Notes: generated by a model not told the origin, from the letters alone. DNA of 64,000 bases from JAOUEA01 sp963821925 (GCA_963821925.1 CAWGFO010000001.1:124001-188000), one strand, 5' to 3'; positions 1 to 8,951 are shown, counted from the first letter of the stretch. Translations and numbers: made by a program.

Positions 1-748
1 ACGCCGTGTACCGCACCGACGTGAGCTCCAGCACGCCGCTCGGCACCTCGCTGACGCCGAACTACGTGGACCTCGGCCTCGCGCCCGGGACCACGTTCCA
101 GTACCGGGTGCGGGCCGTCGATACGATCGGTCAGCTCTCATCGGCGAGCGCCCCGTTCTCGCTGACCACCCCCGGCACGCCGCCTCCCCCCCGCCGCCGG
201 GGGGCTTCGCCGACAACTTCGAGAGCGGCGCCCTCGCGGCCTGGACCTCCTCGACGAGGATCACCGCCGAGTCGGGGATCGGGTTCGGCGGTTCGTACGG
301 AGCGCACGCGCATCCGTCCGGCCAGACCGCGTTCGCCCAGAAGACGCTCGACAGCGCGTCGTCGAGCGTGACGTTCGAGGATCACTTCGACATCGTCAGC
401 CAAGGCGCCAACTGGATCGACCTGATCAAGTTCCGGAACACCGGCGGGACCGTGATCGCGACGCTCTACGTCGACAAGGCCGACAACCTGCAGCTCCGCA
501 ACCTCGTGGCGGGCACGACGTTCACCAGCTCCACGGTGGCGTCGATCGGCACCTGGCACGACGTCGCGCTGAAGGTCACCGTCGCCGGCGCCTCGGGGAC
601 GTCGGAGGTCTGGCTCGACGGCGTGAAAGTGCCGCAGCTGAGCGTCACGACCAACTTCGGCACCGCGCAGATCGGGTCCGTGCAGCTGGGCGACTCCTCA
701 GCGAGGACCTACGACATCGTGTACGACGACGTCGCGGTCACGAGCTGA
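1..748 (+). CDS. Secreted FN3 / LamG-like protein, C-terminal part, frameshifted
   Basis: This is the 3' end of a gene that begins before the window. Up to about position 185 the reading frame encodes the end of a fibronectin type III domain (motif LAPGTTFQYRVRAVD) followed by a threonine/proline linker. From about position 191 the sensible frame is a different one, and it encodes a concanavalin/LamG-like beta-sandwich starting GGFADNFESG and ending YDDVAVTS at the TGA at 746-748. The switch falls in a run of seven C (186-192); one extra C would join the frames into a continuous linker. A sequencing or assembly homopolymer error is most likely, a real decay or slippage event is possible. The role is probably extracellular carbohydrate or surface binding; no catalytic residues were recognised. 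Confidence 0.6.
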   Translation, partial: RRVPHRRELQHAARHLADAELRGPRPRARDHVPVPGAGRRYDRSALIGERPVLADHPRHAASPPPPGGFADNFESGALAAWTSSTRITAESGIGFGGSYGAHAHPSGQTAFAQKTLDSASSSVTFEDHFDIVSQGANWIDLIKFRNTGGTVIATLYVDKADNLQLRNLVAGTTFTSSTVASIGTWHDVALKVTVAGASGTSEVWLDGVKVPQLSVTTNFGTAQIGSVQLGDSSARTYDIVYDDVAVTS

Positions 749-861
749 ACCGCGCAGGTCGCCGCTCGAGGGCAACGTCGGCAGAGGCGACGGGTCTCGG
801 ACGCCTTGGAAACCCTGCAGAAACGAGCCGTTCGGCCGATGTGACGGCGTGCCGCCGCCAC

Positions 862-867
862 TAGCGT
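862..867 (+). promoter_or_regulatory. Possible -10 box (TAGCGT) for the Asp-box protein
   Basis: TAGCGT lies 56 nt upstream of the ATG at 924 in the 175-nt gap after the frameshifted gene. It matches the TANNNT -10 type used elsewhere in the window. No clear -35 is visible. Otherwise I see nothing in this gap apart from the ribosome binding site at 910-917. Confidence 0.3.
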
Positions 868-923
868 CAGAGGTCTCGGCGGGGACGAAGGCCCCCCGCG
901 TATCCGCACGGGAGGGAACCGAC

Positions 924-2684
924 ATGCGGAAGATCCTGGCCGCGATCGCGGCCGCAGTGACCGTCGGCGCGCTCGCAGCGCCCGCGACGGCGCTCAGCGG
1001 GAACGCGACGGTCGGCGGCGCCGACGACCGCGTCACCCGGCACACGTATGTCCGCCACGACGGCGGCAGCGACCCGACGATCGACCTCTGCAACTCGACC
1101 GTCCCGGCCGACTACGGGAACCTCACCGTCAACAACGAGCCGTTCTCCGTCGTGGACCCGAACAACCCGAACCTGATCGTCGCGGGCTGGAACGACTACT
1201 GCTCGGACTGGATGGGCCTCGGCTTCTCGACCGACGGGGGCCAGACCTGGACGAACTCCCTGGTTCCCGGGTACCCGGCCGACACGTCGACCGAAGGGAT
1301 GCAATCGCCCGAGTACATCCGGACGAACAACGCCAGCGACCCGCTCGGCGCGTTCGACACCCACGGGCACTTCTACTTCGGGGCGATCTCGTACAACGGG
1401 TTCGCAGGCCCCAAGACGAACGCCGACGTCTGGGTCGCGAAGTACGACGTGGTGAACCCCGCCTCGAACCACGGCTACCCGTTGGACTACCTGGGCACGA
1501 CGCGGGTCGGCAAGGGCACGCCCAGCGCGAACTTCCTGGGCAAGTTCCTCGACAAGCCGATGCTCGAGGTCGACCGCACCGGCGGCACGACCGACGGCAA
1601 CGTGTACATGTGCTTCACGAAGTTCCCGGGCAACGGCCGCGGCACGATCTACTTCTCCACCTCGAAGAACGGCGGGGCCACGTTCACCAAGCCGATCGCG
1701 ATCAGCGGGATGCTCGCATCGCAGGGCTGCGACATCGCGGTCGAGCACGACGGCGACGTCCATGTCTCGTGGCGCACCTTCGACACCAGCTCCTCGAAGA
1801 AGAACTTCGGCGTGGCCGCGGTCCGCTCGGGCAACGCGGGCGCCACGTTCTCCAAGCCGGTGATGATCGCCCAGCTGGCGGGCTACAACCCCTTCGACGG
1901 GGCTCGCGACTGTGGTGACGGCGTCGACGCGTGCCCGTCCGGGTTCGTCTTCGGGCGCGTGCCGCTCGAGCCGCGGCTGACCGCCGACCCCACCGGGCAG
2001 CTGCCGGGCATCTATTCGATCGTGCAGGCCGCCGACCCGTCGACGATCGTGGCGAGCACCTCGTCGTACTCGTCGGTCGGCGCGCCGAGCGCGAGCGGCC
2101 TCGTGGGCCAGGGCGCGATCTACATCATGCGGTCGCTGGACGACGGCAAGACGTGGAGCGCCCCGTACCGCGTCGACACGTCGAGCGTCGGGCACCAGTT
2201 CTTCCCCGACGCGGACGCGCTCGACGGCCGCCTCGTGGTCGTGTGGCAGGACAGCCGCGTCGACCCCGCCTACAGCGTGCAGCGGCCGATCGGGAACACC
2301 GCGGCGGCGACCTCGTCGGGCACCGCCGTGGTCAACACGTACGTGGCGGTCTCGACCGACGGCACGACGTTCGGCAACTCGCAGAAGGTCTCGTCGGTCG
2401 GCATGCAGCCGCAGTACGAGATGTTCGATGCGGCGAGCGTGCCGTTCCTCGGCGACTACAACTGGATCCAGCTCGTGCAGAGGGCCGACGGCTCGCTGTT
2501 CGGCTACATGACCTGGACGGACAACCGCGACGTCGTGCCGGGCACGGACCCGCGGGAGACGACCCAGGACGGGTTCGACGTCCAGTCCGGGTGGCAGCTC
2601 CAGTCCGACGGCTCGTACACCCGCCAGTTCAACCTCGGCGGGTACGACCAGAACATCTACGGGAACACGATCTCGATCCCGTAG
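924..2684 (+). CDS. Secreted Asp-box (BNR) beta-propeller protein, sialidase-like fold
   Basis: The 586-residue product starts with a Sec signal peptide (MRKILAAI..., cut near APATA-LSG). Several Asp-box motifs of the form S-x-D-x-G-x-T-W/F follow: STDGGQTW, SKNGGATF, SLDDGKTW and STDGTTF. These mark a sialidase-type six-bladed propeller. I did not see the arginine triad that would prove sialidase activity, so exo-sialidase is only one option; a sugar-binding or structural surface role fits as well. The ATG at 924 is preferred over in-frame upstream codons because GGGAGGG precedes it by a normal spacing and the signal peptide starts there. A second protein of this type lies at 33488-34915. 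Confidence 0.8.
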   Translation: MRKILAAIAAAVTVGALAAPATALSGNATVGGADDRVTRHTYVRHDGGSDPTIDLCNSTVPADYGNLTVNNEPFSVVDPNNPNLIVAGWNDYCSDWMGLGFSTDGGQTWTNSLVPGYPADTSTEGMQSPEYIRTNNASDPLGAFDTHGHFYFGAISYNGFAGPKTNADVWVAKYDVVNPASNHGYPLDYLGTTRVGKGTPSANFLGKFLDKPMLEVDRTGGTTDGNVYMCFTKFPGNGRGTIYFSTSKNGGATFTKPIAISGMLASQGCDIAVEHDGDVHVSWRTFDTSSSKKNFGVAAVRSGNAGATFSKPVMIAQLAGYNPFDGARDCGDGVDACPSGFVFGRVPLEPRLTADPTGQLPGIYSIVQAADPSTIVASTSSYSSVGAPSASGLVGQGAIYIMRSLDDGKTWSAPYRVDTSSVGHQFFPDADALDGRLVVVWQDSRVDPAYSVQRPIGNTAAATSSGTAVVNTYVAVSTDGTTFGNSQKVSSVGMQPQYEMFDAASVPFLGDYNWIQLVQRADGSLFGYMTWTDNRDVVPGTDPRETTQDGFDVQSGWQLQSDGSYTRQFNLGGYDQNIYGNTISIP

Positions 2685-2700
2685 GGAGGCAGGCACGACC

Positions 2701-2735
2701 CGAACGCCCCGGCGGCTCGCGCCCCGGGGCGTTCG
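2701..2735. terminator. Bidirectional hairpin terminator between converging genes
   Basis: A 12-bp perfect inverted repeat (arms 2701-2712 and 2724-2735, 11-nt loop) sits between the stop of the Asp-box gene and the stop of lgt on the other strand. There is no T tract, which is common in very G+C-rich genomes, so termination is inferred from position and stem strength. Confidence 0.7.
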
Positions 2736-2741
2736 CGTGTC

Positions 2742-3587
2742 TCAGGCCGGTTCGGGCTCTGGATCTCGCTCCGGACCTACCGCGCCCGGCTCGTCGGCCG
2801 TGCGCCCCTCGCGCCGACGGACCCGCCACGCGAGGACGATCCCCGCCGCGATCATGCCGAGGCTGATGTACTGGGCGCCGGTGAGGCCGGCCACCCGCTC
2901 GTCGTACGCCCGCAGGAAGTCGGTCAGGAACCGCTGGATCCCGTACCAGAGCAGGAACGTGGCGGTCATCGCACCGGTCGGCGCCTCCCGACGCGCCATC
3001 CAGAACAGCAGCGCCGCGAGCGGCGCGAGCAGGATGAACTCGTACAGGGCCGTGTTGTGGATCACCGTGCCGACCGCGATCGGGCCCTCCCGGGTCTCGC
3101 CCCCGAGGTACTTCACGCCCAGGAAGAACGTCGTCTCGTTCCCGAAGTGCTCGCCGACGGCGTAACAACCGATCCGCCCGATCATCAGGCCCGGGACGAG
3201 CCCGAGCACGATGCCGTCGGTGAGCGTGAGGGTGTTCACCTCGCGGTGGGAACGTTGCCACCAGACGATCACGATGATCGCGATCAGGAACGCCCCCGAG
3301 AACTGGAGCCCGCCCTCCCAGAGGGCGAACGCCGAGAGCGGCTGGTCGGTGAAGTCGGACAGGTGCGTCAGCACGAACAGGAGCCGCGAGCCGATGATCC
3401 CGAGCAGGATCACGCGCCACGCGAGCGAGGTGAGCGCCTCGGGATCCATCCCCCGCTGGCGCGCGAACCGCAGGAAGACCCACGAGCCCACGAGGATCCC
3501 GATCGCCACGAAGACGCCGAACACCCGGATCGGGACCGGTCCGAGGTGCAGGACCGGGAACGTGCGGTACGGGATCGAGGCGAGCAC
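2742..3587 (-). CDS. lgt: Prolipoprotein diacylglyceryl transferase
   Basis: Lgt moves diacylglycerol from phosphatidylglycerol to the lipobox cysteine of prelipoproteins at the cytoplasmic membrane. The product (281 residues) has about seven membrane segments and the family signature around residue 137-150, GRIGCYAVGEHFG, containing the essential Arg and Glu positions; WEGGLQFSG earlier is also family-typical. The C-terminus is a charged, proline/glutamate-rich tail. Two GTG codons are possible: 3593 and 3587. A TAGGAT -10 box at 3600-3595 lies 7 nt before 3587 but only 1 nt before 3593, so I chose 3587 as a leaderless start. Its substrates here include the lipoproteins encoded at 14305 and 54340. 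Confidence 0.92.
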   Translation of the reverse strand: MLASIPYRTFPVLHLGPVPIRVFGVFVAIGILVGSWVFLRFARQRGMDPEALTSLAWRVILLGIIGSRLLFVLTHLSDFTDQPLSAFALWEGGLQFSGAFLIAIIVIVWWQRSHREVNTLTLTDGIVLGLVPGLMIGRIGCYAVGEHFGNETTFFLGVKYLGGETREGPIAVGTVIHNTALYEFILLAPLAALLFWMARREAPTGAMTATFLLWYGIQRFLTDFLRAYDERVAGLTGAQYISLGMIAAGIVLAWRVRRREGRTADEPGAVGPERDPEPEPA

Positions 3588-3608
3588 GGACACAATCCTA
3601 CGCGCGAC

Positions 3609-3614
3609 TATGCT
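3609..3614 (+). promoter_or_regulatory. -10 box (TATGCT) of the tRNA-Sec gene
   Basis: TATGCT ends 7 nt before the first base of the tRNA acceptor stem. Transcription would therefore start at or within a base or two of the mature 5' end. The -35 region is not convincing. Confidence 0.5.
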
Positions 3615-3621
3615 CAGCGAC

Positions 3622-3713
3622 GGAGGCGTCAGGGTTCCTGGTGGGCCCCTCGGTCTTCAACACCGATGTGGGGGCGCGAGCTCCCAGGCGGGTTCGATTC
3701 CCGTCCGCCTCCG
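3622..3713 (+). tRNA. selC: tRNA-Sec (anticodon TCA)
   Basis: A 92-nt RNA folds as a selenocysteine tRNA. The acceptor stem GGAGGCG (3622-3628) pairs with CGCCTCC (3706-3712), with discriminator G at 3713. The anticodon loop CTTCAAC (3655-3661) carries TCA at 3657-3659 and is closed by a 5-bp stem. A long variable arm (about 3670-3686, 6-bp stem with a GCGA loop) and the T loop TTCGATT (3693-3699) follow. Length, long extra arm and UCA anticodon exclude Ser or Leu tRNAs. CCA is not encoded. It implies that the genome reads some UGA codons as selenocysteine; selA, selB and selD are not in this window. Confidence 0.93.
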
Positions 3714-3770
3714 CGATGGCGGGCCGTGCGGCCCGGCGGCGTTGCGCGTGCGCCCATTACGATGACCGGC

Positions 3771-6464
3771 GTGAGTGAGTATCCGGCGCACCTCGAGACC
3801 GACGTCGTCTTACGTGACGGCAGCACCGTCAGGATCCGCCCCGCCCGTCCCGAGGATGCCGAGCCCGTCGAGGACTATCTCCTCGGGCTTTCCGAGGAAT
3901 CGCGACGGCTCCGGTTCTGGGGGCCGTCGGTCGACATCCGCGGGGTGGCGGCCAAGGCCGTCGACACGGACTACGTGGATCACCTCACCCTCCTCGCGTT
4001 CTCCGATCGGCGCGTCGTGGCCGGCGCGCAGTACATCCGGGTGGGGGGCTACCGGGCCGAGGTCAGCGTCAGCGTCGCCGACGAGTTGCAGGGCAAGGGC
4101 CTCGGATCGCTGCTGATCGCCCACCTCGCGCAGGCCGCCGACGAGGCGGGGATCCGCTTCTTCTTCGCCGAGGTGCTCCCCGAGAACCACCGGATGATCG
4201 ACGTGTTCCGACGGACCGGGTTCGACGTCGCGATCCACGCCAAGCCCGGCGAGGTCGAAGTGGAGTTCCCCACGACGATCACGGAGGAGGCCGTCGAGAC
4301 CTACGAGGAGCGTGAGCGGATCGCCGCGGCGAACGCGGTGCGTGCCCTGCTCGAGCCCAAGGCCGTCGCGGTGATCGGCGCCTCACGTGATCCCTCGTCG
4401 ATCGGGGGACGCCTGTTCCACAACCTGCTCTCGCGTCCCTTCACTGGAGTGGTGTACCCCGTCAACCCGACCGCCGAGGCCGTGCAGGGCGTGCCGGCGT
4501 ACGCGTCGATCGCCGAGGTGCCCGGGCCGGTCGACGTCGCCTTCATCGCCGTGCCCGCCGCCTACGTGATCGACATCGCCAAGGCATGCGGCGAGAAGGG
4601 CGTGCACGGGCTCGTCGTGATCTCGGCGGGGTTCGGAGAGAGCGGTGCCGAGGGCCGCGCCCGCCAGTCCGATCTGCTGGAGGTCTGCCGCGCAGCGGGG
4701 ATGCGCCTCGTCGGACCGAACTGCATGGGCGTCGTCAACACCTCCCCCGAGATCGCGATGAACGGAACGTTCGCCGCCGCCTGGCCGCCCGAGGGCAACG
4801 TGGGGTTCCTGTCGCAGAGCGGCGCGCTGGGCATCGCGGTGATGAGCCAGGCCGCGCAGCTGGGCCTGGGCCTCTCCACCTTCGCATCGGTCGGGAACAA
4901 GGCCGACGTCTCGGGCAACGACCTGCTCTGCTACTGGGACCAGGACCCCCGCACCGACGTGATCATGCTCTACCTCGAGTCCTTCGGGAACCCGAAGCGG
5001 TTCGGGCGCCTCGCCCGCCGGATCGGCCGCACGAAGCCGATCGTCGCGGTGAAGAGCGGTCGGTCGGTCGCCGGCGCCAGGGCCGCGTCGTCCCACACGG
5101 GGTCGCTCCTGGCATCGTCGGACTCGACCGTGGACGCGATGTTCCGCCAGCACGGCGTGATCCGCACCGACACGCTCGAAGAGATGTTCGACGTCGGGAC
5201 GCTCCTCGCGAACCAGCCCGTCCCGGACGGGAACCGCGTCGCGATCGTCACGAACGCCGGCGGTCTCGGGATCCTGTGCGCCGATACGTGCGAGGCGCGG
5301 GGCTTGGTCGTCCCCGAGCTGGAAGAAGGGACGGTGGCCGAGCTCACGTCCTTCCTGCCGGAGCAGGCCTCGGCCGACAACCCGGTCGACATGATCGCCT
5401 CGGCGAGCGGCGAGGACTACGGGCGCACGATCCGCACCGTGGCGGCCGATCCTGGTATCGACTCGTTGATCGTGCTCTACATCCCGCCGCTCGAGGACGC
5501 CGCGCCCGAGGTCGCGCAGCACATGGTCGAGGCGATCGGTTCGATCGAGCGACGGATCCCGGTGCTCACGTGCTTCATGTCGGCGCGGGGACTCCCCGAG
5601 CCACTTCGGGCGCCCGGCGTCAAGATCCCCTCGTTCGCCTATCCGGAGCAGGCCGCGATCGCCCTCGCGCACGCGGTCGAGCTGGGCGCCTGGCGCGCGA
5701 AGCCGCACGGCGAGATCGCCGAGCTGGACGGGGTGCGCGAGGACGAGGCCGCGGCCGTGCTCGCCGCCGCGCTCACCCGCGACGAGGAGTGGCTGACCCC
5801 CGACGAGGTCCGACAGCTCTTCGACTGTTACGGCCTTCCGACCGTGCCGGAGGAGCGCGCAACGACGGCGGAGGAGACCGCCGAGACCTCGCTCGCGTTC
5901 CACGGCCGCGTGGCATTGAAGGCGATCGGTCCGGTGCACAAGACCGACGTGGGCGCGGTGGCCCTCGACCTGATGCCGGGCCCCGACGTGGCCGAGGCCG
6001 CGGCGGAGATGGCCGAGCGCTTGGCAGCCGCGGGAGAGCCGCTCGAGGGCTTCGTGGTGCAGGAGATGGTCGGCGACGGCGTGGAGATGCTCGTCGGGGC
6101 CGCCGCGGATCCGATGTTCGGGCCGATGATCGCGGTGGGGGCGGGCGGCGTGACCGTCGAGCTCACGCGCGACGTCGCGGTCCGGGTGGCGCCGCTCACC
6201 GACGTCGACGCCGACGAGATGGTCCACGGCCTCGCGACGTTCCCGCTGCTCGACGGGTTCCGAGGGGCGCCGAAGGCCGACGTGGCGGCCCTCCGGGACG
6301 TGGTGCTGCGCGTGAGCGCGCTGTGCGCCGACCATCCCGAGGTCGCCGAGATGGACTGCAACCCCGTCGTGGTCCGGACGCACGGCGCCGTGATCGTCGA
6401 CGCGCGCGTTCGGGTGCGCGTGCCAGAGCCCCGGCGCCGGTTCGCTTCGCGCGGCGGCGGCTAG
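3771..6464 (+). CDS. GNAT acetyltransferase fused to NDP-forming acyl-CoA synthetase (Pat-type)
   Basis: The 897-residue protein has an N-terminal GNAT domain (about residues 5-165, acetyl-CoA loop near ELQGKGLGSLL), a CoA-binding Rossmann domain (about 190-290, AVAVIGASRDPSSIGG), succinyl-CoA-ligase-like domains with the SSHTGS motif, and a C-terminal ATP-grasp domain (about 660-890). This is the architecture of protein lysine acetyltransferases that switch off AMP-forming acyl-CoA synthetases. The GNAT domain comes first, as in streptomycete PatA, not last as in enterobacterial Pat. Whether the synthetase half is active was not judged. GTG 3771 is chosen because TACGAT at 3758-3763 is 7 nt upstream and overlaps the alternative ATG at 3762. 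Confidence 0.85.
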   Translation: MSEYPAHLETDVVLRDGSTVRIRPARPEDAEPVEDYLLGLSEESRRLRFWGPSVDIRGVAAKAVDTDYVDHLTLLAFSDRRVVAGAQYIRVGGYRAEVSVSVADELQGKGLGSLLIAHLAQAADEAGIRFFFAEVLPENHRMIDVFRRTGFDVAIHAKPGEVEVEFPTTITEEAVETYEERERIAAANAVRALLEPKAVAVIGASRDPSSIGGRLFHNLLSRPFTGVVYPVNPTAEAVQGVPAYASIAEVPGPVDVAFIAVPAAYVIDIAKACGEKGVHGLVVISAGFGESGAEGRARQSDLLEVCRAAGMRLVGPNCMGVVNTSPEIAMNGTFAAAWPPEGNVGFLSQSGALGIAVMSQAAQLGLGLSTFASVGNKADVSGNDLLCYWDQDPRTDVIMLYLESFGNPKRFGRLARRIGRTKPIVAVKSGRSVAGARAASSHTGSLLASSDSTVDAMFRQHGVIRTDTLEEMFDVGTLLANQPVPDGNRVAIVTNAGGLGILCADTCEARGLVVPELEEGTVAELTSFLPEQASADNPVDMIASASGEDYGRTIRTVAADPGIDSLIVLYIPPLEDAAPEVAQHMVEAIGSIERRIPVLTCFMSARGLPEPLRAPGVKIPSFAYPEQAAIALAHAVELGAWRAKPHGEIAELDGVREDEAAAVLAAALTRDEEWLTPDEVRQLFDCYGLPTVPEERATTAEETAETSLAFHGRVALKAIGPVHKTDVGAVALDLMPGPDVAEAAAEMAERLAAAGEPLEGFVVQEMVGDGVEMLVGAAADPMFGPMIAVGAGGVTVELTRDVAVRVAPLTDVDADEMVHGLATFPLLDGFRGAPKADVAALRDVVLRVSALCADHPEVAEMDCNPVVVRTHGAVIVDARVRVRVPEPRRRFASRGGG

Positions 6465-6517
6465 GCTGGGGACCGATGTCCCGACACGGCACCGCCCCCG
6501 CACACCGGAGGTTCGAC

Positions 6518-6823
6518 ATGACCCGGCTCCACGAGCTCGCCGAGCGCGCCGAGATCACGATCGACGAGCTCGCGGAGTTCCTCGACTCGCCCACGGGGCG
6601 GCGGCTCCGCGGGATGCTCGCCACGGGCCTGATCGTCTCCGTTCCGCTCGTGATGCGGATCCCCGGGCTCCGCCGCTCGCCGATCGGGCGGCTGATCGAG
6701 GTCACCGGCGGCGCCGCGATCGTGATGGCGATCGCCGACGCTATCCGCGACTGGGAGCGGAGCGAGGACGCCCGCCGCCGTCACGTGACGCGGGTCATCG
6801 ACGTGCCCCCCGTACCGCCCTAG
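6518..6823 (+). CDS. Small protein with a possible membrane segment, function unknown
   Basis: A 101-residue protein begins MTRLHELAERAE. It has an acidic helical N-terminus, a hydrophobic stretch (about residues 34-45, LATGLIVSVPLVM), another alanine/isoleucine-rich segment near GGAAIVMAIADAI, and a basic tail. I do not recognise a family. ATG 6518 is preferred because GGAGG lies at 6507-6511. An in-frame ATG at 6476 sits 8 nt after TAGGCT (6462-6467) and could be a leaderless start adding 14 residues. The -10 overlaps the stop codon of the upstream acyl-CoA synthetase fusion. Confidence 0.6.
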   Translation: MTRLHELAERAEITIDELAEFLDSPTGRRLRGMLATGLIVSVPLVMRIPGLRRSPIGRLIEVTGGAAIVMAIADAIRDWERSEDARRRHVTRVIDVPPVPP

Positions 6824-6912
6824 GCGGGCGACCTGACGAGGGTCTCGGTCAGGTGCCGACGTAGGCCGCGAGGTGCTCGCCGGTAAGGGTGGAGCGGGCC
6901 GGGGCGCCGGAC

Positions 6913-7374
6913 TCAGCTCACCGCCTTCTTCACCAGTGCGCCGAGCTTCGCCTCCTCCCTGGCGGTCAACGCCTTCAGCGCGAAGGAGGTGGGCCACATG
7001 TCGCCGTCGTCGAGGTTCGCCGTGTCGTTGAAGCCGAACGTCGCGTACCTCGCCTTGAACTTGTCCGCGCTCTGGAAGAAGCAGACGATCTTGCCGTCCT
7101 TGGCGTACGCGGGCATCCCATACCAGGTCCTCGGCGAGAGGGCCGGTGCGCTGGCCTTGACGATCGCGTGGACCCGCTCGGCCATCGCGCGATCCGGTTC
7201 CGGCATCTCGGCGATCTTCGCGAGCACGTCGCGCTCCCCATCGGCCTTGTTCTTGTTCGCGCGCGCTTCCGCTTTCAGCTCTCGGGCGCGTTCCTTCATC
7301 GCGGCTCGTTCCTCGTCCGTGAATCCCTCGGCGGACGTCTGCGAGCCCTTCTTTGCGGATTTCCTCTCAGCCAT
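6913..7374 (-). CDS. DUF1801 (YdhG/Fra-like) protein
   Basis: The product is 153 residues with a lysine/glutamate-rich N-terminal helix and then a DUF1801 domain (about 55-150) with the typical W-Y-G-M-P-A-Y motif and CFFQSADKFKARYATFGF. The family includes the Bacillus frataxin-like iron chaperone and many proteins of unknown role; the charged N-terminal extension is common in soil actinobacteria. GGAGGTG precedes the ATG at 7374. It converges with the 6518-6823 gene across 89 nt in which I see nothing clear. Confidence 0.75.
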   Translation of the reverse strand: MAERKSAKKGSQTSAEGFTDEERAAMKERARELKAEARANKNKADGERDVLAKIAEMPEPDRAMAERVHAIVKASAPALSPRTWYGMPAYAKDGKIVCFFQSADKFKARYATFGFNDTANLDDGDMWPTSFALKALTAREEAKLGALVKKAVS

Positions 7375-7486
7375 CGCGGAGCACCTCCGTGCGGTGAAGG
7401 GGTCCCGATCGCTCGACCTCCGGTGCGATCGGCGGACGGCTCAGCGTAACGCCTTGACGCGAACCATGCTGCCCGGGAGCCACGTC

Positions 7487-8800
7487 CTAGTCGCCGGGGA
7501 TCTCGGGCAACTGCAGCGCCTCGGCCTCGTGGGCCTCGTCCAGCGCGAGCTCCTCGTCGATCTCGTCGGGCGCGAGGGTGCCCACCGACCCGCGCCGAAT
7601 CGCGCGCGCGTAGAGCGCAAGCGTGGGCAGGCGGAGGAGTCCCGACACGACCAGGGCCACGGGCACCGAGATCGCGCTCGCGATGATCCCCAGCGGGGGG
7701 CCGCCCACGGTCTGCCCGATCGCATCGGACTGCGTGCCCATCGAGTTCACGGTCGCGCGCGTCGCGGGGTCGAGCCCCTGATTCACCCACGCGGTGAACA
7801 CGGGGTCGCGCACGCTCCGCAGCGCCCCCACGATCCAGAACGCGAGCACCGCCGCCCAGAACGCGCCGACGACGCCGAAGGCGACCACCCCGAGGACCAA
7901 CAGGAGGTCGATCACGGCCAGGATGCGCGCGACCGCCGCGTGACCACGCAGGTGCGACCGCCGCTTCAGGATCGAGAGCGCGCCCAACCCGAACAGCATC
8001 CCGACGCCGTCCAGGATCCCGAACCACACCACGCGGTTCAGCCCGCCGATCGCCGGTAGTCCGATGTCCTTCAGCAGGTGGAAGTCCGAGAGCCGATCGA
8101 AGCCCTCCGTCGATGCGCCGTGGATCGCGGCCGTCACGAGGATCAGCCAGAGCACGGGATGGCCGCGCACCTCGCGCGCCCCTTCCTTCAGCGTGCCGAC
8201 CAGGGTGCGGTGGATCCGCTCGCCCTCGGGACGCGCGCGCCGCGTGAAGCCTTCCTCCCGCATCGCGATCGCGAGGAAGACCCCGAGCGCGATGAAGCCC
8301 ACCCCCGACAGGACCACGGGGAGCCGGAGGTCGATCGAAGCCAACGCAACGCTGGCCGCGATCGCGACGAGCGCCCCCACGTGGTACCACTGCTCGGCGC
8401 GGACGTAGAGCGGACGCGCGGCCTCCTCGCCGATCTCGTCGGTGAGCCACGCGACGTCGGCGCCGCTCGTGAACGTGGCGAAGATCCCGAACAGCACCTG
8501 CGAGACGACGGCCATCAGGTAGGTGCCGGCGAGGCCGAGCACCACGAAGGCCACCCCCGTGCCCAGCACGCCGATCACCACCGAGATACGGCGGCCGACC
8601 GTGTCGGCGACCACGCCGGTCGGCAGCTCGAACAGGAGGTACGTGCCCTCCAGCACCGTGCCCAGCATCAGCAGCTGGAAGGGAGTCGGGTCCAGGCGGA
8701 CCACGATGAACACCGTGTAGACGGTGGCCATCAGGCGGAACATGAACCCGCCGGCGGTCTCGTAGATCAGGTAGACGGTGGCAGGGCGCAGACGTCGCAC
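7487..8800 (-). CDS. MFS transporter, 12 membrane segments
   Basis: The 437-residue product has about twelve membrane helices and the MFS signature after the second helix (TGVVADTVGRRISVVIG). The short N-terminus runs directly into helix 1 (VYLIYETAGGFMFRL), as in the MFS_3/TetA-like exporters of unknown substrate found in actinobacteria. The C-terminus is acidic and glutamate-rich. The start is GTG 8800 with GAGGAAG a few bases upstream. Substrate cannot be told; drug or metabolite efflux is a guess. Confidence 0.8.
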   Translation of the reverse strand: MRRLRPATVYLIYETAGGFMFRLMATVYTVFIVVRLDPTPFQLLMLGTVLEGTYLLFELPTGVVADTVGRRISVVIGVLGTGVAFVVLGLAGTYLMAVVSQVLFGIFATFTSGADVAWLTDEIGEEAARPLYVRAEQWYHVGALVAIAASVALASIDLRLPVVLSGVGFIALGVFLAIAMREEGFTRRARPEGERIHRTLVGTLKEGAREVRGHPVLWLILVTAAIHGASTEGFDRLSDFHLLKDIGLPAIGGLNRVVWFGILDGVGMLFGLGALSILKRRSHLRGHAAVARILAVIDLLLVLGVVAFGVVGAFWAAVLAFWIVGALRSVRDPVFTAWVNQGLDPATRATVNSMGTQSDAIGQTVGGPPLGIIASAISVPVALVVSGLLRLPTLALYARAIRRGSVGTLAPDEIDEELALDEAHEAEALQLPEIPGD

Positions 8801-8935
8801 GTCGCATCTTCCTCACAGGTCGGGGCGCGCGGCGGGAGGTGCCCGGCCGAGGCACGCCGGAACGGGGCGACGGCGCGCCCCGTGCGATCGGGTGATGTCG
8901 GCTAGGCGGTTGGCACTGCGCGGGAAGGATGACCC

Positions 8936-8951
8936 ACACCCACATGGGTGT
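8936..8951. promoter_or_regulatory. Operator-like palindrome in the MFS/Ppx divergent gap
   Basis: ACACCC-ACAT-GGGTGT (6-bp arms, 4-nt spacer) lies in the 228-nt gap between the divergent starts at 8800 and 9029. It has no terminator character and could be bound by a dimeric regulator. No -10 of the usual TANNNT type stands out near either start, so its relation to the promoters is unknown. Confidence 0.3.
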
